DNA from: Verrucomicrobiota bacterium JB023
GTDB taxonomy: Bacteria; Verrucomicrobiota; Verrucomicrobiia; Verrucomicrobiales; Akkermansiaceae
Assembly (NCBI GenBank): GCA_030673895.1
Contig: JAUTCR010000056.1
Location: 1-64,000 of the forward strand
Direction: 5' to 3'
DNA: 64,000 nucleotides
The notes under the pieces were generated by a model. It searched no databases. It was not told where the DNA came from and worked only from the letters and a program-made list of their open reading frames with translations. The translations under genes were made by a program, and so were the position numbers. Shown here piece after piece: positions 50,955 to 60,562 of this stretch (position 1 is the stretch's first letter; each line of letters opens with the position of its first letter).

Positions 50955-53900
50955 ATGGCTTCGCACATGAGCATTAACCGAATTATTCCGCTACTCATCA
51001 GCTGCTTGCTGGTGACCGGGACGTTTGCGGGGGCAATGACCCATCTGGTATTCGAACCCCCCGGGGAAGGCAATGGAAAGCACGTTGTCCTCATCTCGGG
51101 TGATGAGGAGTATCGCACCGAGGAGTCGTTCCCCATGCTGGGCAAGATTCTCTCCCAGCACCATGGCTTCAAGGCCACCGTCCTCTTCGCCCTCGATCCA
51201 GAGGAAGGCTACATCGATAGCAATAACCAGAAAAACATCCCCGGAACGGAGGCTCTTGACGAGGCCGACCTGATGATCATCGGCACCCGTTTCCGCCAGT
51301 TGCCGGATGAGCAGCTCAAGCCAATCCTTGCCTACCTCAATGCGGGCAAGCCGGTTATCGGAACGCGGACCGCGACCCACGCCTTCACCGGCAAATCGAA
51401 GTTCGGAGGATTCACCTGGCGTGAGTTCGGCCCCCGCATCCTTGGCGAAGGGTGGGTGAACCACCATGGCCGCCATAAGAAGGAAGGTTGCCGCGCCGTC
51501 AATGTGGAAGCCAATAGCGACCACCCCGTCTTGAACAACGTTGAAGAGATCTTCTGCAAGACCGACGTCTATGGCATCAAGCGGATCAACAAGGACAATG
51601 CCACCATCCTGCAGCGCGGCATCGTCACCAATTCTCTTCAGCCCGATTCCAAGCCTGTTAAAGGCAAGAATTCTCCACCCATGCCCCTCACTTGGCTGCG
51701 GGTCTATAAGACCCCCAATGGAGAGGGCGAGGGCAAGGCCTTCTGCACCACCATGGGCTCTTCCCAAGATTTTCTAAACGAAGACCTGCGCCGCTTGATT
51801 GTGAATGCGGCCTACTTCCTGACCGGCTCCGAGGTCCCGGAGAAAGCTGACGTCACCCTCGTTGATGACTACCCGACCTCTCCCTACGGATTCCATCGCG
51901 GCAAAGGTTTCTATAAGAACCGCAATCTTAAGCCTGCCGACTTCGTTCTCGGCCAATCTGCTGCCACGGCCGCAAAGCCCGCAGAGAAGCCTGCGGAGAA
52001 AGTGTCCTCCACCCTTCCTCTTGCTGAGCCAGCCAAGGGCGAAACCATCGTCTTCGTCGGCAACGGTCTGGGTGACGGATTCCAGCGGAATGGCACCTTC
52101 GAGACTCTGGTGCAGATGAACTTCCCAGAGAAGGAAGTGGTCGTGCGCAATCTTTGCCACCCCGGCTTCACTCCCGGCTTCCGTCCCCATCCATCGCGGG
52201 CTAGCCAGTGGGCCTTCCCGGGCGCGGAAGAGTTCCGCCCCCAGAATAAGATTCATCGTGGCAAAGGTCATTACCCGACCGAAGACGAGTGGCTGACCAC
52301 TCTGGGTGCCGATACCATTCTCGGCTTCTTCGGCTTCAACGAATCCTTCGACGGTGAAGATGGTCTCGCCGCCTTCGAGGGTGAATTGAATGCCTTCATC
52401 ACACACACCCTGAAGCAGAAGTACAATGGCAAGACGGCTCCCCGTCTCGTCCTGGTCTCTCCTTTCGCTACCGAGAGCTGGATCGACAACGCCGAGGAAA
52501 CCCTCGCTCGAGTCGAGCTCTATGCCAACGCGATGGAAAAAGTCGCCAAGGAGCGCAAAGTTGGCTTCGTCGACTTCTTCGACAAGCCTTCTGTCGAAAC
52601 CAACAACGGCGTCATCCCGACCGAGTCCAGCTACCAGGCGCTCGCCAAGAAGCTTGTCACGAGCCTCTATGGAGAGGAGTCCAAGGTCGCGACGGATTCC
52701 GACCGCTTCGAGGCAGTGCGCGAAGCCGTTCTTGAGAAAAACTGGTTCTGGATGAATGACTACCGCATGCCAAACGGTGTCCACGTCTATGGCCGCCGTT
52801 ACAAGCCATACGGCAACGTCAACTACCCGGACGAAATCAAAAAGAACCGTGAGATGACCGAGAATCGCGATCAGGCGATCTGGGCGGCCGTCCAGGGAGA
52901 GTCCTTCGATCTCGCGGCAGCAGATGCCAAGACCACCAAGTTGGGCCCCATTGAGACCAATTATAAGCCGAGCAAGAAGAACGGAACCAAGGAATACCTC
53001 TACGGGCAGGATGCTCTCGACAGCCTCGAGATCGCGGACGGCTTCCGCATTGAGCTTTTCGCGTCCGAGAAGGAATTCGATAACCTCGCCAACCCCGTCC
53101 AGATGTCCTTCGACGACAAGGGACGCCTCTGGGTGGCGACCATGCCGAGCTATCCGCACTATCGTCCCGGCGACCAGCTTCCGGAAGATAAGATTCTAAT
53201 CTACGAGGACACCGATGGGGACGGCAAAGCCGACAAGGAGACCGTCTTCGCGGGCAACCTGAGCTTGCCAATGGGCTTCGAGATTGCTCCCGAGGGAGTT
53301 TACGTTTCACAAGCTCCACACCTCGTCCTCCTCAAGGACACCGACGGCGATGACAAGGCCGACGAGCGCGAGATCGTGATGACCGGCTTCGATCACCATG
53401 ATACCCACCACGCGATCAGTGCCTTCACGGCCGATCCGATGGGCTCTGTTGTTATGTGTGAGGGCGTCTTCCTCCACACGAATGTGGAGACCATGAATGG
53501 ACCTGTCCGCGGCGTCGATGGCGGCTTCTACCGCTACGATCCCAAGACCAAGCGCCTTGAGCGGAGCATTCAGATGAGTATCCCGAATCCTTGGGGCTAC
53601 GTCTTTGACAAGTACGGACAAGACTTCTTTCTCCACACCTCGGGCACCCGCTTGAACTGGGCGACACCCATGTCACTGCGGACTCGCTATGGTGAGAAGA
53701 CACCCGGCACCAAGGACCTCGTTCCCGAAGCCGAGCGCGTCCGTCCCACCTCGGGCATCGAGATTGTCTCCTCGCGGAACTTCCCCGATGAGATGCAAGG
53801 CGACATCCTGCTCTGCAACAACATCGGTTTCCTCGGTATCAAGCAGCACGAGGTCGTCGATGATGGCACTGGCTTCGAGCTTAAGTTCAGACAGAACCTC

Positions 53901-55034
53901 CTCGTCTCCAAGGACGGAAACTTCCGCCCGGTTGACCTCGAGTTCGCGCCGGATGGCTCTCTCTATGTCGTCGATTGGCACAACGTTCTGATTGGTCACA
54001 TGCAGCACTCTGCCCGTGACCCACTTCGTGACCACGCCCATGGACGCATCTACCGCATCACCTACGAGAACCGTAGTTTGGTGAAGCCAGCGACCGTGGA
54101 AGGCGCTCCCATTGCCAGTCTGCTCGACCTACTGAAGGAGCCCGAGGCCCGCACCCGCTACCGCGTGCGCCGCGAGCTACGGGGTCGGGATGCCGATGAG
54201 GTGACCGCGGCCCTGGCCAAGTGGTTGCCCCAGCAAAAGGATGACCACGCCCGCCTTGAAGGCCTTTGGGTGAGCGCGGGTGTTAGCCAAGTCAATGTTC
54301 CCCTCCTCAAGGAGCTCCTGGCCTCGGATGACTTCCGGATCCGGGCCGCCGCCGTGCGGGTGCTTCGCTATCAGCGGGAGAACGTCTCGGATTCTGCCGA
54401 CTTGTTCGTCGAGGCGGCCAAGGATGAACATGGCCGGGTGCGTCTCGAGGCTCTCGTCTCAGCCACTTGGGTCAAGCCATCCGTGGGCAAGCGCATCCTC
54501 GTCGCCGCCGAGCCATTCGGCACCGATAGCTGGAGTGAAGGACCATGGAAAGCGGCGAACAATCTCCTCGACGGAGTCTCAATCGACGAAAGCGGTGACG
54601 AGCCCAAGGCTAGAGTGCCCAAGCATGTTGCTCGCAAGGACCGCGCCAAGTACTTGGCAGGTCACGAGATCTATCACCGTGATGGCTTCTGCGTCACCTG
54701 TCACCAGGCTGATGGCAAGGGGCTTCCTTCCGCGGGCTTCCCGCCCCTGGCTGCGACGGACTGGGTCACTGGCGACCCTGAGCGAGTGGTCAAGATCACC
54801 CTCCACGGACTGATGGGACCCATCACCGTCAACGGAGTCGACTACCCCGGCCAGGTGCCGATGACGCCCTTCGGCGGAATGCTGAATGATGAGGAGATCG
54901 CATCCGTGGTCACCTACGTTCGCAATTCCTTCGGAAATAAGGCCGACGCCATCGACGCCGATATGGTCAAGAAGGTGCGCGAGGAGACCAAGGGCAAGGT
55001 TGGTTTCTGGAGTCCTGAAGAGCTGAAGAACTAA
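50955..55034 (+). CDS. giant ThuA / SGNH-like / PVC heme-binding propeller / cytochrome c protein
   Basis: 1359 residues, exported (signal about residues 1-27). Order: ThuA-like domain (about 40-290; VVLISGDEEYRTEE, WVNHHGRHKKEGC), an Ala/Lys/Pro linker (about 335-355), an SGNH-hydrolase-like domain (about 361-600; ETIVFVGNGLGDGFQRNGTF), a beta-propeller of the Planctomycete/Verrucomicrobia heme-protein type (about 690-1030; GFRIELFASEKEFDNLANPV), HEAT-like helices, and a C-terminal cytochrome c domain with heme motif CVTCH at about 1246-1250 and a likely axial Met in PMTPFGG. Such fusions are typical of PVC bacteria and are thought to oxidise carbohydrates in the periplasm. The substrate is unknown. 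An ATG at 50967 is an alternative start. Confidence 0.88.
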   Translation: MASHMSINRIIPLLISCLLVTGTFAGAMTHLVFEPPGEGNGKHVVLISGDEEYRTEESFPMLGKILSQHHGFKATVLFALDPEEGYIDSNNQKNIPGTEALDEADLMIIGTRFRQLPDEQLKPILAYLNAGKPVIGTRTATHAFTGKSKFGGFTWREFGPRILGEGWVNHHGRHKKEGCRAVNVEANSDHPVLNNVEEIFCKTDVYGIKRINKDNATILQRGIVTNSLQPDSKPVKGKNSPPMPLTWLRVYKTPNGEGEGKAFCTTMGSSQDFLNEDLRRLIVNAAYFLTGSEVPEKADVTLVDDYPTSPYGFHRGKGFYKNRNLKPADFVLGQSAATAAKPAEKPAEKVSSTLPLAEPAKGETIVFVGNGLGDGFQRNGTFETLVQMNFPEKEVVVRNLCHPGFTPGFRPHPSRASQWAFPGAEEFRPQNKIHRGKGHYPTEDEWLTTLGADTILGFFGFNESFDGEDGLAAFEGELNAFITHTLKQKYNGKTAPRLVLVSPFATESWIDNAEETLARVELYANAMEKVAKERKVGFVDFFDKPSVETNNGVIPTESSYQALAKKLVTSLYGEESKVATDSDRFEAVREAVLEKNWFWMNDYRMPNGVHVYGRRYKPYGNVNYPDEIKKNREMTENRDQAIWAAVQGESFDLAAADAKTTKLGPIETNYKPSKKNGTKEYLYGQDALDSLEIADGFRIELFASEKEFDNLANPVQMSFDDKGRLWVATMPSYPHYRPGDQLPEDKILIYEDTDGDGKADKETVFAGNLSLPMGFEIAPEGVYVSQAPHLVLLKDTDGDDKADEREIVMTGFDHHDTHHAISAFTADPMGSVVMCEGVFLHTNVETMNGPVRGVDGGFYRYDPKTKRLERSIQMSIPNPWGYVFDKYGQDFFLHTSGTRLNWATPMSLRTRYGEKTPGTKDLVPEAERVRPTSGIEIVSSRNFPDEMQGDILLCNNIGFLGIKQHEVVDDGTGFELKFRQNLLVSKDGNFRPVDLEFAPDGSLYVVDWHNVLIGHMQHSARDPLRDHAHGRIYRITYENRSLVKPATVEGAPIASLLDLLKEPEARTRYRVRRELRGRDADEVTAALAKWLPQQKDDHARLEGLWVSAGVSQVNVPLLKELLASDDFRIRAAAVRVLRYQRENVSDSADLFVEAAKDEHGRVRLEALVSATWVKPSVGKRILVAAEPFGTDSWSEGPWKAANNLLDGVSIDESGDEPKARVPKHVARKDRAKYLAGHEIYHRDGFCVTCHQADGKGLPSAGFPPLAATDWVTGDPERVVKITLHGLMGPITVNGVDYPGQVPMTPFGGMLNDEEIASVVTYVRNSFGNKADAIDADMVKKVREETKGKVGFWSPEELKN

Positions 55035-55074
55035 CAACCCGCTGCCTCCGAGCAGCTCGTTCGAATCCTTTTGC

Positions 55075-55112
55075 AAATCCGTCTGGGGCATGACCTCAGA
55101 CGGATTTTTTCG
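55075..55112 (+). terminator. intrinsic terminator after the giant cytochrome gene
   Basis: AAATCCGTCTG (55075-55085) and CAGACGGATTT (55097-55107) form a perfect 11-bp stem followed by T residues. Confidence 0.92.
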
Positions 55113-55140
55113 TTACCCCATCACCTCATTCGAGGGCCAC

Positions 55141-55450
55141 TCGCCGCAGCACCTATCGGTAGGGATGCCTCGCTGAGGCAATCGCCTTGCCAGTCGCGCC
55201 GCTCGGGCGTCACCGAACACCACACGCCCTCAACCCTCCCTTCGCCGCGCCACCCCTACTGCTCCGAAGCGCCATCACCGGTAGGGACGCCTCGTTGAGC
55301 CAATCGCCTTGTCTGCCGGTCTGCCGCGCCGCTCGGACATCATCGGCCACCACACATCCTCAACCCCCTTCGCCGCACTACCCCGAGCGCCCTGAAGCAC
55401 CAATCGAGGGATGCCTCGCCGAGGCATCCGCCTCGTCTGCCGCGCCATCC
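55141..55450. repeat. three tandem 122-124 bp repeats with palindromic core
   Basis: The anchor AGGGATG/AGGGACG followed by CCTCG occurs at 55161, 55283 and 55407, giving periods of 122 and 124 bp. Each copy continues with a similar Pro/Ser-coding stretch (CGCCTTG, CACCACACGCCCTCAACCC or CACCACACATCCTCAACCCC). The third copy holds a perfect palindrome, GATGCCTCG-C-CGAGGCATC (55410-55428). I know GCCTC/GAGGC palindromes as interspersed repeats in related genomes. It lies between the cytochrome gene and the GH92 operon. Confidence 0.65.
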
Positions 55451-55561
55451 GCAGAAGGTCGTGGCGTCATCATCAGCAAGACTTCAGCCCCATCACAAAC
55501 GGTCGCTACTAGGTCGCCGTCTTATCTCGGGAAGGCGTGCCGCTTTCTCTCGTCACTTACC

Positions 55562-55589
55562 AAAAAAATCCCCGCCGAAGGGCGGGGAT
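55562..55589 (-). terminator. intrinsic terminator of the GH92 operon
   Basis: ATCCCCGCC (55568-55576), loop GAAG, GGCGGGGAT (55581-55589), perfect; on the minus strand the hairpin is followed by T residues (complement of 55562-55568). Confidence 0.93.
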
Positions 55590-55630
55590 AGTAGAATCTG
55601 ATTTCTTCTAACGATGGTCTGTTGGTCGGC

Positions 55631-57877
55631 TTATTTCACTCCCCACTCTTTGTTAGGTTCCGGCCCGAGCTCGAGCTCAAGGGTCCCGCCGTTAGCGAAG
55701 GTTTCGAATGGGAACTGGAAGGAATTCCATTCTTCACCGTTCAACTTTGCTGATTGGATGTAGCAATTCCCGGGGGCCTGATTGTTGGCTACGATGGTGA
55801 ACTCGCCACCCTTGTGGTAATCGGGGTTGAGCTTGATGGTCACCTTGTCGAAGACCGGCGCGAGGATATCGAACTGCGGATCCTGTGCAGCACCGCCCGT
55901 CATATCGAAGAGCCCCATGGCCATGAGGGCGCTGAGAGCTCCCATCTGACCCTGATCTTCGTCGCCGTTGTATCCACCGAAAGGCGTGACGTCCGAGAAG
56001 GTCTTGTTGAGAACTTCGCGCACCCAATACTGAGACATCCAAGGCTTACCAATATGGGAGAAGACGTGGGCCATGCCGGTAGCGGGCTGATTTTGATAGT
56101 CGACCCATGAGATGGCGTGATTGCCATGCTCCGCGATGAAGCGGACGGGAGCAGCCTTCTCGAAGTTACTATTCAAGCGCTCAGCCATGGCGTCCCGGCT
56201 GCCAAAGAGTTCCGCGAGACCATTGAGGTCATGCGGGATGTAGAAGGTGTAGATGGCGGAGGCAGATTCGACAAAGCCGGGCGAGGTGAAGCCCTTGTCA
56301 TTGATGGGGGAGAATGGCTCGTGCCAGGATCCGTCCATCTTCCGTGGGCGCATCCAGCCCACTTCCGCGTCCCAGACGTTCTTGTAGTTTGTGGCCCGCT
56401 TGTTGAGTAGCTCGGCTTCTTCCTTGCGGTCGAGGGAGGTGGCCAGCTGGGCGAGACACCAATCTTGGTAAGAATACTCAAGTGTCTGGGCCGCTCCCTG
56501 GCGGTGTCCGCCTTTGGACTTGGGAATCTTCAGCGGGACGTATCCACGGTTCACATAGTAGCTCATGCCCCCGCCATTGGAATAGGCTTGAGTCTCATAG
56601 CCCGCGTGGTCACGGATGCCTCCGGGGAAGGCATTGCGCATGAGCCCGGCAAAGGCGGCCTCCTTATCCCAGTTTCTCATGCCCTTGTGGTAGGCGGCGG
56701 AGAAGAAGGAGGAGGCGGGATCACCAATCATGACGTAGGTGTAGTTGCCGCCGGACGGTCCGCGCGGGATGAGGCCGCCATTGTGATACATGTTCACCAT
56801 GGTATCAGCGAAGTCGTCCATCAACTCCGGCCAAGCCATGGGCCAGAGAACATTGAGCGACCACTGGGCGCCCCAGAGAGCATCGAAGTTGTAGTGCGGG
56901 CGCTTGCCTTGGCGGATGAGCGTCTCGGAGCCGGTATTGTCGGCATACTTGTTATCGACATCGCTCACGGTGCGACGACCCAGATGAGCATGCCAGAGGT
57001 CGGTGTAGAACTTGGTCTTCTGGGCATCGGTGCCGCCCTCGACTTGAATGCGTCCCAGCCATTCATTCCAGTGATCATAGGATTCCTGCACCACTTGATC
57101 GAAATCCCAGTGGGACAACTCTGCTTCCAGGTTCTTGCGCGCCCCTTCGAGGCTGGTGTAGCTCAGGCCGACCTTCATGAGGAGAGGCTCATCAAGCTTC
57201 CCGAAGTTGACCACGACCTTGCCGTCTTCCCAGTCGCCGACGGCTTCGGCGGGCTTGTTGAACTCGGCAACGTAGTAGACCTTGAAGTTCTTCTTCCGCC
57301 TACCGGTCGGGCCCATCGTAGTGGAGCCTTCGATGGCGAGCTTGTCGTCGCGGAGGGTCGCTTCCGGATCGAGCATGTCATGGTCCATCAACTTCCGGCT
57401 GAGGTCGATGATGAGGTGAGCGTCGTCGCTTGCGGAGTAGGTGTAGCGATGGAAGCCGACTCGCATGGTGGAGGTGAGCTCGGCGGTGACTCCATGGTCT
57501 TGAAGAACAACCTTGTGGTAGCCGGCCTTCACCACCTCGTCATCGTGGGAGAACTTGGAGGCGTAGTCCTTGTGGTCCCCACTGGCAGGCAATGGCATGA
57601 CGGGGAGGCCTGCGATTTGCCAGCCGTGAATGTGGCTGAAGCATTCGATCTTCTCGTCATTGTAGCGGTAGCCTGAGTTCCAGGTTTTGTCCGGCTGGGT
57701 ATCAGGGCTTAGGTTGACGAGTCCGAAGGGACGACAAGCGGAGCTGAAGTAGAAGAAGCGCGGCTTGACGGTGTCAATCTGTGGATTGACCCAATCAACG
57801 GGAGTTTTCTCCTCCGCGGTGAGGCTCGCGAAAAGCGAGGAGACGGCGACAAGAGTCGTTAGGGCAAGTTGTTTCAT
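55631..57877 (-). CDS. GH92 alpha-mannosidase, secreted
   Basis: 748 residues from ATG 57877 (MKQLALTTLVAVSSLFASLT), a signal peptide; an upstream in-frame start at 57982 would bury it. GH92 enzymes are calcium-dependent exo-alpha-mannosidases that invert configuration. Visible: VNPQIDTVKPRFFYFSSACR, FSHIHGWQIAGLPVMPLPA, GGNYTYVMIGDPASSFFSAA and the catalytic-base region GDEDQGQMGALSALMAMG (usually QMSAWYVFSALG). The W-to-L change there is unusual. Downstream gene of the permease-kinase-mannosidase operon; 4 bp separate it from the ROK kinase gene. Confidence 0.9.
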   Translation of the reverse strand: MKQLALTTLVAVSSLFASLTAEEKTPVDWVNPQIDTVKPRFFYFSSACRPFGLVNLSPDTQPDKTWNSGYRYNDEKIECFSHIHGWQIAGLPVMPLPASGDHKDYASKFSHDDEVVKAGYHKVVLQDHGVTAELTSTMRVGFHRYTYSASDDAHLIIDLSRKLMDHDMLDPEATLRDDKLAIEGSTTMGPTGRRKKNFKVYYVAEFNKPAEAVGDWEDGKVVVNFGKLDEPLLMKVGLSYTSLEGARKNLEAELSHWDFDQVVQESYDHWNEWLGRIQVEGGTDAQKTKFYTDLWHAHLGRRTVSDVDNKYADNTGSETLIRQGKRPHYNFDALWGAQWSLNVLWPMAWPELMDDFADTMVNMYHNGGLIPRGPSGGNYTYVMIGDPASSFFSAAYHKGMRNWDKEAAFAGLMRNAFPGGIRDHAGYETQAYSNGGGMSYYVNRGYVPLKIPKSKGGHRQGAAQTLEYSYQDWCLAQLATSLDRKEEAELLNKRATNYKNVWDAEVGWMRPRKMDGSWHEPFSPINDKGFTSPGFVESASAIYTFYIPHDLNGLAELFGSRDAMAERLNSNFEKAAPVRFIAEHGNHAISWVDYQNQPATGMAHVFSHIGKPWMSQYWVREVLNKTFSDVTPFGGYNGDEDQGQMGALSALMAMGLFDMTGGAAQDPQFDILAPVFDKVTIKLNPDYHKGGEFTIVANNQAPGNCYIQSAKLNGEEWNSFQFPFETFANGGTLELELGPEPNKEWGVK

Positions 57878-57881
57878 GGTT

Positions 57882-58988
57882 TTAAGAGAGTTGGTCAATG
57901 GCGTAGGCATAGGCCCCGACGGCGACGGCTTCGCTGGTTCCGAGCCGAGTAATGCCGACTCCGGTCCGGGGCATGGGGTCATAGGGTAAGGTATCGTTCG
58001 TTCCCGGGATGGTGATTTGACGGGTTTCCCCGGCGACGAACCGGGCGAAATGGTCCTCGTCTTCCAGATTGAAAGACTTCTGCACCAGGCGGGGGAAGGG
58101 TGTTCCGGAGGGAGAGAGATAGGTACCGTTCATCTCGTCTAGTAGTGCGGGCAGGAAGAGTTTTGCTGCCCCGGAGAGGCCGCCGCCGATGACGACGAGG
58201 CCATCAGTGAGGGTGACGAGCTGAGAGAGGGTGTCTCCCACGTTCTCGCCAAGTTTTTGATAGGCTTGGCGGGCGGCTTCCTGATTTCCCGGGCTTTCGC
58301 CGTGGGCAATGGCGGCGATCTCCTTCGGGCTGGGAGCGTCCCCGGGTGTGATGGCCGCTGCCTCACAATAGCTACGCTGGACGGCGCGGATGCAGGCTCC
58401 TTCCTCGGCATTGGTCGTGGGCTGCAGCTTGTTGCGCATGAGCCAGACTTCACCTCCTGAAACATTGTCTCCCCGGAGGAGCTTGCCGTTGATAACGATT
58501 CCGCCTCCGAAGCCGGTCCCCAGAGTCACGCCGCACAGGTTACGGTAACGTTTGGGACTACCGGCTTGTTCGAGTCGTTTGTTGACCTCGGGAAGGAGCC
58601 CGGCCATGGACTCACCATAGACGAAGAGGTCCCCGTCATTATTGAGAAAAGTCGGGATGCCAAAGTGGCGCTCAAGGAACGGCCCCAAGGGCACACCACC
58701 CCGGAAGCAGGGGAGATTCGGCAAGTCACCGACGATGCCCTGCCGATAGTCGCAGGGTCCGGGGAAGGCGAAGCTAATTGCCGAAGGCTGGGTCGATAGC
58801 TCGGACTTCACCCGCTCAAAGCCTTTGACGAGAGTTTCCAAGCAAGCTTCGAGCGCATGGGTATTCGAGGGCAGCGCGAAAGGCTCAATGGCTAGCTTGC
58901 CACCTTGCATCGCCGAGAATTTGAAGCTGGTGCCCCCGGCATCCAGCGTCATCACGGAGCGCGAATCGCGGTTCGGATCTGATGGCAT
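57882..58988 (-). CDS. ROK-family sugar kinase
   Basis: 368 residues with no signal peptide. ATP/sugar-kinase motifs: TLDAGGTSFKFSAMQGG, SFAFPGPCDYRQG, FLNNDGDLFVYGESMAG (catalytic Asp), CGVTLGTGFGGGIVING and LVVIGGGLSGAAK. The CxCGxxGC zinc loop of many ROK repressors and kinases is not present. Probably phosphorylates a hexose (mannose or similar) entering through the neighbouring FHS permease. It begins 6 bp after the permease stop and ends 4 bp before the GH92 start. Confidence 0.85.
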   Translation of the reverse strand: MPSDPNRDSRSVMTLDAGGTSFKFSAMQGGKLAIEPFALPSNTHALEACLETLVKGFERVKSELSTQPSAISFAFPGPCDYRQGIVGDLPNLPCFRGGVPLGPFLERHFGIPTFLNNDGDLFVYGESMAGLLPEVNKRLEQAGSPKRYRNLCGVTLGTGFGGGIVINGKLLRGDNVSGGEVWLMRNKLQPTTNAEEGACIRAVQRSYCEAAAITPGDAPSPKEIAAIAHGESPGNQEAARQAYQKLGENVGDTLSQLVTLTDGLVVIGGGLSGAAKLFLPALLDEMNGTYLSPSGTPFPRLVQKSFNLEDEDHFARFVAGETRQITIPGTNDTLPYDPMPRTGVGITRLGTSEAVAVGAYAYAIDQLS

Positions 58989-58994
58989 GGTGTC

Positions 58995-60392
58995 TCAGGC
59001 GGTCTGTTCGTCTTCGCTCTCGCGGCCAATCTTGGAACCAACGAATCCGAAGTAGGCGAGGTAAAGGTAGCTGATCAGGACGATGGACAAGGAGGCGCGC
59101 ACCCCGAAGAAATCCATCAGGCCTCCTTGAATCAATGGGAGCAGGGCACCGCCACAGATCATCATGACGAGCAAGGAGCTGCCTTGGCTGGTGTCCTCGC
59201 CGAGTCCACGGATGGACAAGGTGAAGATATTGGACCACATGATGGAGTTGAAGAGGCCGATGCCGACGATGGACCAGAGGGCGAATTCGCCAGAGGTCGT
59301 CATGGCGAGCAGGGAAAGCACGGTAGCGACGATGGCGAACAGGCCCACCATGCGGCCGGGGAGAGCCCGACCGAGGCGGAAGAAAACGAAGCTCAGCACG
59401 ACCGTAATGAAGTAGGGCCAAATTTCTCCAACGGTGAGGTCCGACTTGCCCTTGGCGGAGAGGAAGATGATGAAGATCGAGACGAGGGCTGCGACCACCA
59501 TCATGGGGAACTTCTTGGCCTGCTGGAGGCCGCTCAAGGAGATGGCGCCCATGAGGCGGCCGATCATGAGGCCACCCCAGTAGAAGGAGAGATACTTGAC
59601 GCCCTGCTCCTCGGTGAAATTCATGATTTTCTCGAGATAGTTGACGAGGATGCTGCCTACGGTCACCTCGGCGCCGACATAGAAAAAGATGGCAGCCATG
59701 CCCCAGGCGAAGTGCTTGTGCCGGAAGACTTTGATGCCGGCCTCCACGTGACCTTCCTGGCGGAAGGTGGGCAGCTTGATGAATTTGATAGCAATAGCAA
59801 TGGCTAGAAGGATGACGGCTAGGCCGACGTAGGGTGCCTTGACGGTGTCCAGACCGCCCTCTCCGGTGGCACTCTGGAAGATGAGCGCGCCACCAATCAG
59901 AGGAGTGAGAACGTAGCCCAGCGAGTTAAGCCCTTGGGAAAGATTTAGCCGGGAAGAGGCCGAGGACTCGGGACCAAGTATCGAGATATAGGGATTGGCG
60001 GCGATCTGGATGAGCGTGACACCACTGCCTAACAGGCAGAGGGCGACCAGGAAGAGAGGGTAAGAGGCTGTATTGGCCGCAGGAACGAAGACCATACAGG
60101 CTCCGGCGGTGAGGATGAGGCCGATGATGAGGCCGTTCTTGTATCCAATCTTATTGATCGGATCACCCTTCGCCGCAGAGATCAGGAAGTAGGCCAGTGA
60201 GACCAGGCAGTAGGCTCCGAAGAAGAAGGATTGCACCAGGTTGGCTTGGAATTGGCTCAGCTCGAATTCCGCTTTGAACTTCGGGATGAGCAGGTCGTTC
60301 ATGCAACTGATGAATCCCCACATGAAGAAAAGTGAGGTGACGGTCGCGAAGGCAAAGTGATTGCTGCCTTGGGTAGTGGTGTGTTGGGACAT
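58995..60392 (-). CDS. FHS-type sugar MFS permease
   Basis: 465 residues with about 12 membrane helices. Matches the fucose-galactose-glucose proton symporters (FHS; FucP/GluP): ATVTSLFFMWGFISCMNDLL, GSGVTLIQIAANPYISILGP and LNLSQGLNSLGYVLTPLIGG. It would import a hexose released by the GH92 enzyme, or L-fucose, with protons. First gene of a three-gene leftward operon (permease, kinase, mannosidase), with very short gaps. Confidence 0.92.
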   Translation of the reverse strand: MSQHTTTQGSNHFAFATVTSLFFMWGFISCMNDLLIPKFKAEFELSQFQANLVQSFFFGAYCLVSLAYFLISAAKGDPINKIGYKNGLIIGLILTAGACMVFVPAANTASYPLFLVALCLLGSGVTLIQIAANPYISILGPESSASSRLNLSQGLNSLGYVLTPLIGGALIFQSATGEGGLDTVKAPYVGLAVILLAIAIAIKFIKLPTFRQEGHVEAGIKVFRHKHFAWGMAAIFFYVGAEVTVGSILVNYLEKIMNFTEEQGVKYLSFYWGGLMIGRLMGAISLSGLQQAKKFPMMVVAALVSIFIIFLSAKGKSDLTVGEIWPYFITVVLSFVFFRLGRALPGRMVGLFAIVATVLSLLAMTTSGEFALWSIVGIGLFNSIMWSNIFTLSIRGLGEDTSQGSSLLVMMICGGALLPLIQGGLMDFFGVRASLSIVLISYLYLAYFGFVGSKIGRESEDEQTA

Positions 60393-60418
60393 GGGTTTGG
60401 GTTTGATATGAAGTCAAG

Positions 60419-60443
60419 TGCCCGCCTGATGGCCAGGCGGGCA
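60419..60443. other. perfect 10-bp palindromic hairpin upstream of the permease operon
   Basis: TGCCCGCCTG (60419-60428), loop ATGGC, CAGGCGGGCA (60434-60443). It lies 27 bp upstream of the permease start. No T-run follows on the minus strand, so it is more likely an operator or leader hairpin than a terminator. Confidence 0.5.
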
Positions 60444-60562
60444 AAAGATGGAGATGAGTCGTCTCGTTAGATTATCTCATAAAGGTTTTGGCATCGGGTT
60501 GAAAGCATTTGTTAGGGAGGCTGCCGGGGGCCCTGGTAACGCTGAGCTTGTTAGGGTGCCGG

